A stretch of DNA of 64,000 bases from Stagonosporopsis chrysanthemi (lineage: Eukaryota; Ascomycota; Dothideomycetes; Pleosporales; Didymellaceae). The stretch is taken from assembly GCA_022560025.1 (NCBI GenBank), contig JAFISE010000051.1:1-64000 (forward strand), given 5' to 3'. Below, piece by piece: positions 1-9,285 of the stretch. The notes under the pieces are model-generated. The model made no database searches. It was not told where the DNA came from and saw nothing but the letters and a program-made list of their open reading frames with translations. The first letter of the stretch is position 1. The number at the start of each line of letters is the position of its first letter. A program made the position numbers and the translations under genes.

Positions 1-35
1 TGTAGTAGTACTTAATTGTTTGCAAAAAAGATGTA

Positions 36-1925
36 CTATTTAAATTTTGCTGGTAGTTTGACGTTGCGGCCACGTGTTGTGGTTTTGGGTAGAGGAGACA
101 GGGGCAGCGCTGGCAGACCACCCCCATCTACAACACTATTTTGACTACGCTTTTGACGCTTTTTTGGCTAGATTGCTTGTGAAACTTTCCTCTTACTCTT
201 TTAAGGCAATTGTATAGCTTTTGCAGCGTTGCGCTCCTGTTGTTAACGCTGCTTTTCAGCCTCTTGTTCAGCCTTCCAAACCGCTGCATCAACCTTCTCC
301 TTCTCACGCATCTCCTTGGCCACCTCTCTCGCCACACGCTTCTCTTCCTTCTCCTTCTCCTTAACCAACTTCTTAGCAGCTGCTACTTCCTTATTAGTCG
401 CTTTTTTAAGCGCTTCTTCCTTCTCCTCTTGCTTTCTTATCCTTTCACGGAAGCGTGCTTCGTTGATCTTGCTAAGTGACTAGAAAACAGCACCACTGTG
501 GTACTCTTGCCGTTGCTGCAAATCTAAGGCTTTGTTCTTCTTTTTGTGCTTCTTCTGCTTCTTTAAGATCTTTTTAAGGCCATCTATCTTGTGTTAGAGG
601 AGTGAGGCTTTGACTAAGATGTAGTGGATTAATTGTCTCATCTTTTTGGCGTCGCGACTACTATCATCTCTGGCAACCCTCTGCAACAACGTCTCTATTT
701 TGAGCCAATCTTCGTTGCTATAAACAGACGATGACGTACTATCTGAATCTGAGCTCTCTGATGTTTTAGCGAAGCGATTGAGGATAACGTTGGGTTTAAG
801 TGGATAGATACCCGTTGCCGCAAAGGACTTAAGTATCAGCTTTTTAGTGAAGCTACACATCCACGCCTGCCAGAATAGCTGAAAGAAGTCTGCTCTAGTG
901 ATAGCTGACTCGTTTTGAGACTCGTGGATATGTGTTGTGAGTGCTTTTGAGTATGCTGTTGACAGAGGCTTAAACAGCACTACATCAAGCGGCTGGAGCG
1001 TCTGGGTTGAGTGAGGGGGAAGTACAGCCAGGAGTATCTTGTTCTTGTCACAATAGTTGATAAAATCCATTGTAACGTGTGATCCATGGCCATCTAGTAT
1101 CAAAAGCTGCTACTTCCTTTGTGCCTTGTCCTTTGTATAGCGATCAAACACCTGCTCAAGCCACGCAAGCCTAATATCATTGTTTGACTATCCTGAGGGA
1201 GATAACGTAACCATCACAGAGTGTACCCCTGGCTTGATTTTGGCTACCCAGTCTGATTTGATGCTGGCGTTGGAGGACTTGTAGATAAGGCCTGGTGGCA
1301 GTACTGATCCATTGGCGCACGCACACGCTATAAGTGTCTGCCAATCTCAATTGCCATCTGAGATTGATGCTTTGACCTCACCCTTCATCCACATACGCTT
1401 ACTAAACACGTGTTTTGTTCTACCCATCTTCCCAATCATGAAGCCCTTCTTATCCATATTGTACGTGTGGCGACTCTCAATAGAGTATTCAGAGATTTTC
1501 TGCTGTAGCAGGTTGAAGTAGAGCTTATATTTATTGTAGGAATCGGCGTTGTAACGCTGGCGATCTATGCCAGTAGAGTAACGCGAGATGAGATAGATAG
1601 AGTGACAGTTGACAAAGCGTGTAACCCAGCTCTCAGAGACTGGATTTTGGGCTATAGGCGACGCGAAATTTTGGATCATCTCTCTTGTAGGTGGTAAGTG
1701 ACAGGCAGTAAGCTCTTCTATATACTTTACAAGCTCTATCTCTTGTTGTGGGGTGAGTCGTTGTTAATTGATGTCCTTGGTCTCCCGAGCTTGCTGTGCA
1801 CGCTTGTGTCTCTGGGCCAGAGTTACGCGATTAACACCAAACCTAGTAGCAAAAGTCTAATATACAAGTTTTTCGCCTGGTTCCAGCGCATCTATTGCTG
1901 CAAGCGCTTTGTTAATAGCTGCCAT
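36..1925 (-). pseudogene. pogo/Fot1-type transposase, nine in-frame stops
   Basis: From the ATG at 1923-1925 to the TAG at 36-38 there is one frame of 630 codons with no frameshift. The order is an N-terminal CENP-B-like helix-turn-helix region, the DDE_1 catalytic core, and a long Lys/Glu-rich C-terminal tail. The catalytic acidic residues are still present: D158 in NMDKKGF, D278 in LDGHGSH and D314 in LQPLDVV. Stops interrupt it at top-strand positions 1857-1859, 1764-1766, 1188-1190, 1110-1112, 594-596, 480-482, 243-245, 201-203 and 168-170. All nine are TAA or TAG and most sit where Gln would fit, as expected from C-to-T change in CpA. The gene is therefore dead by point mutation, without rearrangement. 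Family identity is firm; RIP as the cause is inference. Confidence 0.9.
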
Positions 1926-1971
1926 GGTTGTTGAGATACGACGCGTCAAAATATGGTGTAGTTATGATGAT

Positions 1972-2002
1972 TCGGTCGTTGCGCGAATCCGGTCGTTGCG
2001 CG
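1972..2002. repeat. Subterminal direct repeat next to the transposon
   Basis: The 13-mer CGGTCGTTGCGCG occurs twice, at 1973-1985 and 1990-2002, separated by four bases. It lies just outside the transposase start codon. Many Fot/pogo elements carry short subterminal repeats that bind transposase; that role here is inferred from position only. Confidence 0.5.
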
Positions 2003-2326
2003 CACGGACACGGTAACGGCGTGCTGTGTTTAGCTGATCTTATGTTGTCTGATGCTTGCGAAGTCCAGGAGGAACCACGTCTACCATCACAATGCGGCCC
2101 GGAAAAGGCTCTGAGAACTTCAAGGTGTCCAGAGATAACATGCTGTAAATAAGCGTTGAATGCAGTCTCGCTGATCTCACAGGGTGCTATCGTTCAGATG
2201 ACGATCGCCTCAGAGAAAGAAAGCACGTCCCTCGCGCCTTCGCAAATTTAGCAAGCGCGCCTGCTTTCTCCTTTACACCACCACCTGGAGTTCAAAGAAC
2301 TTTGGCAACACGGGTCTGATATCAAG

Positions 2327-3038
2327 ATGGCTGAATCAGTCTTGACGAGGAAGAGAGATTTTATCTATCTTATCTTCTTCATCACGCATCTCCCGGTGAT
2401 GCTGGGTACGTAGATCTTCTCGTTGTTTGTGGTGCTGACCACATGGCTTTCTGCATGTGAAGAACCATGAGTGCATGCATAACTCCTCCAAGGCAAAACT
2501 CGGTACCCGAGATGTTTTGTTCTGCACTCGTCGCTATCACGTCAATGATATTGGCATGCACGATGCACTTCCTCTAGTCACTAACATGACCACAGCATTC
2601 GACCTCACCGCCTACTACCCTATGAACATCAAACCGCTCTGGATGGGCGAAGTCCGTACCTGGTACGTTGCCACTTACGGCGACCGCTTCTTTTACAACC
2701 CACCAGCCTGGTTTGGCACCCTTACCTTCCTGGAACTTGTATTCCACCTGCCTCTCACGCTCTGGGCCATTCCCGCACTGCTGCGCAATGATCCGCGTAT
2801 TCCTCTTGCTCTTCTGGTATTCGGTATGGAGACGAGTATCACCACGCTGGTGTGCCTGGCAGAAATGTGGAGCTGGGAGGAGTTGACGCCGGAACAGAGC
2901 GGCTTGAGCGGGCTGGGCGGTATGTATGGAGGGTATCTGGCGCTGGGTATCTTCATGACGCTGGATTCTTATGCGAGGTTGGATCAGTGGATTGCGAGAC
3001 AGAAGAGTCTAGTGCCTATTACGAAGAAGAAGCTTTGA
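2327..3038 (+). CDS. EXPERA-domain membrane protein, TMEM97/sigma-2 receptor-like
   Basis: The model is two exons, 2327-2405 and 2596-3038, giving 173 residues. Exon 1 encodes a Lys/Arg stretch and the first membrane helix (DFIYLIFFITHLPVML). The intron (190 nt) has a GTACGT donor and a CTAAC branch site just before ACAG, and joins in phase to AFDLTAYYP. Without exon 1 the open frame would start inside the intron and lack the first helix. Three further hydrophobic segments follow, with the family motif RTWYVATYGDRFF and a conserved Glu in CLAEMW. EXPERA proteins (TMEM97, EBP relatives) are four-helix ER or endosomal membrane proteins that bind sterols; yeast members are poorly understood. The C-terminus ends in KKKL, compatible with ER retrieval. 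The next gene converges on it. Confidence 0.82.
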
Positions 3039-3157
3039 TGTTGGGCGTCGAGCGACGAGTATGTCACATGATGTTGTCGATGCATCCAAATGCAATTGTT
3101 CTATTTCTGCTAGGATTTACTGCCATCGTGTGTATCTTGCGTCTGCATGGCGCGTCT

Positions 3158-3767
3158 CTATGCTGCGGCGCCTGAGGCACTCGCCCTTTCCTTCTGTTCC
3201 ATCTTCCTCCTGGCAGCCAGTATCATTTCCTCCCTCTTCCTTTGCAGGTTCGACTGACGTTCACTCCGGTCTGCGCTCCAGGCTTTCGTCTTGGGATTCT
3301 CTTCTGCTGATTCGGCCTGCTGATTCAGCTTCGAAGAGAGATTGTATCGTGTAATCAGGTCGGGATGAGCTGGTTTCGCAGCGGCAGCAACTGGACGTGC
3401 GGGCACAGCTGGCGGTGTCGCAGCAGGCGGCTGGAACGATGCTGGAGCCTATATTTCGTCAGAGCAGGTACTCATAGCCAAATCCGACCCAGCTTACACT
3501 GTCCAAAGACCTCCCGCTCAGGACCCTCTCAGTCGTGGCAGCTGCATTTCCTCCATTTCTTTGAAGGTCCCATGCAATATCTCTCCTGTCCAACTGAGGG
3601 AACATTTGCGCTATTGTGTCGATTTGCGCGGGGGTTATTCGCACTGAGCGGTTGGCAGCTGGTCGCGTGCCATTTGCAGAGGGTTTGCTAGAGTACCACC
3701 GATATACGAGGAAGGCGACGACCGCGAAGACGATGACTTGTGGTATGTTGATGCTCTGTTCCGCCAT
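3158..3767 (-). CDS. CUE1: Cue1-like ER membrane CUE-domain protein (ERAD)
   Basis: Exons 3498-3767 and 3158-3448, intron 49 nt with GTAAGC donor and CTGAC branch site, giving 186 residues. The N-terminus has one membrane helix (IPQVIVFAVVAFLVYRW), followed by a CUE ubiquitin-binding domain at about 43-86 containing the MFP motif (AQMFPQLDRRDI) and the dileucine-like end (ATTERVLSG). The C-terminal 40 residues are a basic helix (SERQSNLQRKREEMILAARR) that looks like the Ubc7-binding region of yeast Cue1. Cue1 anchors and activates the E2 enzyme Ubc7 at the ER for degradation of misfolded proteins. Domain order and length both match Cue1. The link to Ubc7 is inferred from the family. Confidence 0.85.
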
Positions 3768-4235
3768 CCTGAAAGTACGAGGCCAGGGTTAGCGACTTCG
3801 GCGGCTCTAGAGAGGGTGGCGGGCACCTCAGTAACTGAAGCTGAATCAAACTCTGCGATACTCAGAGGAGCACGAACGTTTAGGGGACCCAGTGCAGTCG
3901 AGCTTAAACGACGCGCAGTGAAAGCAACAGAATATAAAGAACGTAGGTGGTGAGGTCAGAGAACGGCAATGTTCCACGTTGCTACCGCGGCACAAGCATT
4001 CGGTCGGCGCTTTCACTAGCCCCGCCGGGCATTGACCCCTAAGTCTCCACATCAACACTCTTTCTCCACCTTGTATCTCGACGCTCGATATTGCGACGAC
4101 AACGCTGTCCAAGGTCTTCTGTCGAAGCTGTCCACTCTTTACCTTTCTCAATGATTATGACCGTCTAACATTCTTACTTTGCAATACCCCGTACATGTAC
4201 CCATATCATAGTGTAATATCTATCTCCAAATCACA
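3768..4235. promoter_or_regulatory. Divergent intergenic region between CUE1-like and DPBB genes
   Basis: 468 bp between two start codons on opposite strands, so it should contain both promoters. I see no convincing TATA box, RNA gene or long ORF; a pyrimidine-rich stretch lies near 4040-4160. Confidence 0.5.
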
Positions 4236-5032
4236 ATGAACGCGCCAATGATACCCAGGAAGGAAATTACTAGGAAAGAACTGCCCAAGAGAGAGGTAGA
4301 CGAGCCTGCGCCAGCGCATTTGAAAGACATTGGTCCGGGCGAGGCTTCAATATGGGAAGCACCTGATGAGGGACAGAGCAAGAAGAGGCGCTTCAATTCA
4401 GGCGCTGGCGCCGGATGGGCGTCGTCAGATCATTTTGATTGCGTACTCCCCCCATACAAGCGGTACCTTGGTCGCAGTCGTCGCACATTTCTCATTGTGC
4501 TCCTTATTGCTATTGTTTGTCTATTAGCGCTCATCATCGGCCTTGCAGTGGGACTATCGAAGAAGTCAGGGTGAGCAATCAACTTGCAACTATTTCTTGT
4601 TACTAACCGGGAATCCAGAACTCGATTTTTGCCACTTCCGACCAATACCGATCATTTCAGTGGCGACTTGACCTACTACGGTCCCGGTCTCGGCGCATGC
4701 GGTGTCGAGTCAACTGAAAACGACGCCATTGTTTCTGTGTCACACTACCTCTACGATGCTGTTCAAGTCGGCACTGATCCGAACCAGAATCCGCTGTGCG
4801 GAAAGAAGATCAGGGCGACAAGGGTAGACGAGCGTACTGGAAAGCAGGTCAGCATTGATCTCAAAGTCGTGGACAGATGTAAGTGACTCCATGTAGCTGT
4901 GGAAACAACTTTAATCCCCTAACAGGTACTGGCTGCGAGCCTACTGATCTCGATGTCAGCCCAGCTATGTTTGACAAGATGGCAGACCATGACTTGGGTA
5001 GGGTGACAATGACTTGGGCGTGGCTGTCTTGA
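4236..5032 (+). CDS. Membrane-anchored RlpA/expansin-like double-psi beta-barrel protein
   Basis: Three exons, 4236-4570, 4619-4878 and 4926-5032, introns of 48 and 47 nt, giving 233 residues. The first 80 residues are polar, then comes a single membrane helix (FLIVLLIAIVCLLALIIGLA) and the outside part, a double-psi beta-barrel (DPBB) domain from about residue 120. DPBB hallmarks are GDLTYYGPGLGACG, NPLCGKKI, KVVDRCTGCEPTDLDVSP and the end GRVTMTW. Fungal relatives are usually secreted with a signal peptide and are loosely called RlpA-like or expansin-like; none has a well-proven enzyme activity. This one is predicted to be a type II membrane protein with the barrel outside the cell or in the secretory lumen. 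It converges on the GDSL esterase gene 104 bp away. Confidence 0.85.
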
Positions 5033-5136
5033 GCCACCGCATGTTTTCGATCTATACTATGAACATATTTTCTAAACCTCAAACATGTGGCCATATATCG
5101 TTCACCTTGCACCCGCACATTTGACCGATGGTGCTA

Positions 5137-6259
5137 TCAGCCCCAGTACGTTCCCCACTTGCCCTTCCCATTGATGACATTCACAAACTCCCTCGCAACA
5201 ATTCTGCTCGTCTGCTCTCCCGGATGCAGAGCATCAAACCACATAAAGCTGTCCGGACTAGTATTGACTGTGCAATTCTGACCACTAACAGTCGCGCACG
5301 TCTTCGATGTGCCCGTGACATTGAGCGGCGCGGTGCCGTTGAGGTACTGAGCGGGATTGGAGTGGATATCAGTCATCAAGCCGTTGACATTGTAGTTGGC
5401 GAACTTAGCGCCGGGGTATTTCTTGGTGAGAGCAACGAAGGGCGTACGGTACTCGTAAACATCGTTTAAAGCCGCAACGGTGTTCTCCATTCGGTAGTGG
5501 ACATCAGTCAGGTTGCGGCCGTTCGTAGCCCAAAATTGTGTCGCGTCAAGTCCGCCTTGCGAGGGAAGCTGATACTGTGGTAGCAAGTCAAGGGGCGCAA
5601 GATTGAGAAGAACAAAGTAGCGCCCGCCGTTTCTGTAGAGACCATCAACGGTTTTGTACACACAGTCGATGTAGTCTGAGACAGATTTGTTCGCTAGTTG
5701 TGAGTTTGTCAAAATCGCCCCATTACCCATGTCGTTAGTACCAATCCAGACTGCGTATGCAGTTGAATCTTGCTTGCCGGTGAAGAACGGCTTGCCGGTG
5801 GTTGGCAGAATGTATTTGGAGTCTGCGATGAAGGCAGGAAGCTCGTAGCCCTCGATGTCCGGAAAAAGCGCCGTGGGCGAAAGTGCACGTGGTGTGATAT
5901 TGTTGGAGCACACAGCGCCTGAGACCGCGTAATTGTACAATTTGGCGGAAGAATAGATACTGGCGTAGCGGGCCCATGACAGACCACCGGAGGCAGTTGC
6001 CAACCCCTGCTAACGTTCAATACAGCTTCGTTGATATTCAGTAGGTGGTACGAACCAAAGACTGATCCCACCCAACCGGTGGTGCTGTATAATTGTTCTG
6101 GATGAAGTACCCGAGTCGGTTCTCATCTGTATAACTATCGCCAAAGGTGACCAATGTTTTGATCTTGCTTTCTTTCCATGCCTGAGCTGGGTGTCCGGCT
6201 TGCACCGGGGCAAAGACCGCGGCAGTGGCTAATAATTGAAGTAATATAGTCAGAACCAT
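5137..6259 (-). CDS. Secreted GDSL/SGNH-family esterase (CE16-like)
   Basis: Exons 6056-6259 and 5137-6006, intron 49 nt with an unusual GTTCGT donor, giving 357 residues. The start at 6259 was chosen because it opens directly with a signal peptide (MVLTILLQLLATAAVFAPVQ, cleaved near residue 21). An upstream in-frame ATG at 6319 would bury it. SGNH motifs are block I TFGDSYTDE (nucleophile S42), the oxyanion Gly and Asn in block II and in WIGTNDMG, and block V FDALHPGEQ with the catalytic Asp and His. Several N-x-S/T sites suggest glycosylation. Fungal CE16-like enzymes deacetylate hemicellulose-derived sugars; lysophospholipase-type activity is an alternative. The substrate is not visible from sequence. 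Confidence 0.88.
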
Positions 6260-8242
6260 GTTGAGAGAAATTCCTACTGCCTCCTGGCTATGGGAAGAGG
6301 TCTGCTCAATTTGTACCACAACCTCCGCGGCTCAATAGCCAAATTGACACGGGCCTTTGCTGGCTTCCATCCCGCCGGTACATCTCCTGAGACTGGCTAG
6401 TATTTCATGAATTGAGGCCTTGGACATTAATTCGCGGGAATAATTGAGGGGTTGGCGTCGCGTAGCCGAAGATAATTCGTCCGCACAGCAACCCCCTCCA
6501 GCTGCAGCTACGTGGAAAACAGCCTAAAGACGTTGGACTGTGACGTGATAGTCTTCTGGTAATGTCGGCAGCGGAATCGCAAGTTCTCGAGCCCGTCAAC
6601 TTAGTTACAGGGTGTTTGTAACGGCGGCACGTGCAGAACGGTCGATGAATGACTAGCACCTGACGTAAGGCCGAACTGTGCTGATTTTGGTGTAATGCGC
6701 CACGAGCCCAGTCCTTGCCAACTTCTCACCCTCTTCGCTTGCTTGACTTCTGCAGCTTGAGTAAAACTTGTAGCTATCTGCAAGTCACACGATGACAGGG
6801 CGATGACGTCGCTGGCTTTCGGTTTCGGAGAGTGCACCGAAGCTTCTTCCCCGGGACGGGACGCGCAGAGTCTTCGAGATGCTCCTCAGTAGAACAATTC
6901 AGAGCGAACGAAGGATAAAGTTGACCGAAGCGTTTATAAGAGTACTCGCATAAGCGCCTGATGCGACAGGCCGCTCTCCCGGTACACGCACTTTCCCAGC
7001 CATCTTCTTCTTCAAAACGAATAAAAGTGGATACCCTTAGCCGTATTTGATCTTGGTGGTTAATGGCTCAACGTCGATACCAGCTATTTCTCTGTGAGCG
7101 TTGAATTTTTTGACCTGTGGCTGAAACGGAGACCCTACGCGTCAGGCACCTGCATGAGATGATAGCATAATACTGAGCTATTCAGATAAGATCCCAAGCA
7201 TGGCGCATGTCGGTAAGACGTAGGTGCTGCCTACACCTGTGAAGGTATATTGTCAGGGTACAGAGAGGCCATGCCTTACAGAAGATAGTCGGTACCAGGC
7301 TGTCGGTATCCAGGGCTGTCGGGCTTAGGAGCCGACATGATCAGGCGTGTTGTCCAAGCGCTGCTTGTGCCCGATTGTGCCGAGAGAAGAGGAGGGCGTT
7401 CTTTTCTTTCCGCTTGTGATGTTCGCTCGTTTTCCGACCAGATAGTCCACAACCGTGTCTTCCCAGACTGACACGTATGATGCTCTTTCCACCACTGGCC
7501 GACCCTTCTTCGCAGTCACATTTTATCCTTTGCGGCCATGCTCTAAATTCCTTACAATATGGTCAATAGCTGAGACCACTGTGCCGCTCTTACGCCATTG
7601 AGTTCTTCGCTACCAGACCTAGGCACCTCAGCCCACGAAGCGGTCTCGTATCTTCAACCTAAGTGAAGCAACGATTGGACTTTTGCACTAGGAGATACCA
7701 GTTAGTGAACCTATAGCTTATCGCTTCAAATCACCTACACCTACACAGTAAGTATGCTGCAGCAAGCTCACATCGGCAGCATGCAGCCGTAACGCCGGCC
7801 ATGAAAGCTGAACTGGCGAAACAGCCTCATCTGGTCTGACGTCGCTCTTACCAAAGCCGCGTCGCATTGTGCGATAACGCCTTAATGTCAGAAGGGGATT
7901 GGCGGAGGGATGACATAGTCACAGGTTACAGCTCGACAACCTTGAGGTTTGGCCAATACCTAAACACAGCTGCTTCCTCGAAGCGCACAACATCTGTCTG
8001 AGGGTGTTGGTTTTCGATGCGAAGAGTTCAGTTGTCTGCTTCGGAGAACTATCTGAGCGACTTTGAGGAGTTGACCGACCGCAAGAGGATTGCCGCTCAC
8101 GACGTCCTTATCTTTGACTTGCCTCAAATCCGAGTACTCAATGTTGACCAAGTGGCCTGCTGATTTACCCACTACGACGACCACAAGCCACGTATCTATG
8201 CGAGCGTTACAAGCTGCAGCGATCGAAGAGGGCCATGCGTAC
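6260..8242. other. 2-kb gene-poor region
   Basis: It starts with the likely promoter of the GDSL gene. Small open frames exist (for example 7325-7519 on the reverse strand) but none shows family features, a signal peptide or a splicing pattern I trust. No RNA gene or repeat was recognised. Confidence 0.4.
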
Positions 8243-9285
8243 TTACACCGGAACATACAATTTCAGCTCGTTGCTCTGCAGCTCTATGCGAACATCGTTG
8301 AGGAGTCGCGAGAATTCTGCAGCTGTCCAATTGAGATACTGCATCAAAGGCCAGAGGCTGAGCGATTCGAGCAGATCGCCCATCATCACGACAGTGTCTT
8401 TGCCGATCTGAGCCTTGACTGGATCTGGTCGTTGTGTCAATACCACTGTATCATGATTATCGACGCATCACCTCGCAACTGACAGTGATGGTCAAGGAAG
8501 AGAGGGACTGTCAAACAAATGGAATTGTGCTCACCTGTGTCCCAATCCCCAATTGGCAACTGTATGGTCTCAACACGAACTTCTCCGAGCCTTGCTTCGG
8601 TGAAGAGGCGCTGCAACTGCTGCCCTATTCGAGGATCGCGATTCATTCGGCTCATTGCTTCGGCGTATGCCAACCACCACCTCCTTAAAGCCGATTCATC
8701 CGTCAGCATGCCGCTGCTTGACTGGATGTTGAGGTAGAATTCGATAACCTCAATCCAGCCGTTTGGTCGGAGTAACAGCCTCATATCCCGAATGTAGGTG
8801 GCCCATCTATTACTCTTTATGCCTGCGTTGATGCAGCGAGAGTGAATGAGATCATAAGCTCTAGCCTGGAAGACTTCTGGATCGTTGAGTCTGTCGTTCA
8901 GATTGTAGCCGCAGAGATTTAGATTGTCTGGCTGGTCCGCAACAAGCATAGGATAAAGATCAATGGCAGTAACCTCACGAGGTCAGCAGCAACCGATTTG
9001 GCTGTATGGAGTACGCACCTCGCATTCCTCGTACTCTTCCGCACACTGCACGGACCAGTCACCGCCACCATATCCGCATTCAAGTATCTTTTGCGGATCT
9101 TTGATACTTATATGAGGAGAAACCAGTTTGTTACCGAAGAGCCTGTACAATGCATTGTGTTGAGCTGTTAACCTGTGTTCCTCAAGCTCGTCGTTGGCCA
9201 CCGGAACACAGTATATCCGGTGGTCAATGGAGATTTTTTGGAACACGCGTCCATGTATAACGACACACTGGAGGTCCTGATCCAT
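8243..9285 (-). CDS. LaeA-like SAM-dependent methyltransferase
   Basis: Proposed exons 9019-9285, 8535-8973 and 8243-8424, introns of 45 and 110 nt, giving 295 residues. Exon 1 has HRIYCVPVANDE and motif I as ILECGYGGGDW, ending at EECE; exon 2 continues VTAIDLYP, then LIHSRCINAGI and LRPNGWIEVIEFY, typical of the LaeA-like group. The third exon acceptor was chosen after CGACCAG because it restores the family pattern (DWDTDPVKAQIG); later and earlier AGs also keep frame. LaeA-type proteins are nuclear regulators of secondary metabolism, but most paralogues are uncharacterised. The C-terminus stops at LYVPV, slightly short of usual relatives. The N-terminus may be incomplete: an in-frame stop lies just upstream, so any extra residues would need another exon. 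Confidence 0.72.

Larger units (their letters stand above)
1..2030 (-). mobile_element. Degenerate pogo/Fot1-type DNA transposon (Tc1/mariner superfamily)
   Basis: The reverse strand carries a full-length but inactive transposase frame, described in the next entry, so this is a relic of a class II element of the pogo/Fot1 branch, which inserts at TA dinucleotides. The left edge of the window lies 35 bp past the transposase stop, so that terminal inverted repeat is outside the window. On the right, non-coding sequence follows the start codon and holds a short tandem direct repeat near 1972-2002, a plausible subterminal repeat. I could not fix the right end exactly; 2030 is an estimate. Confidence 0.85.
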
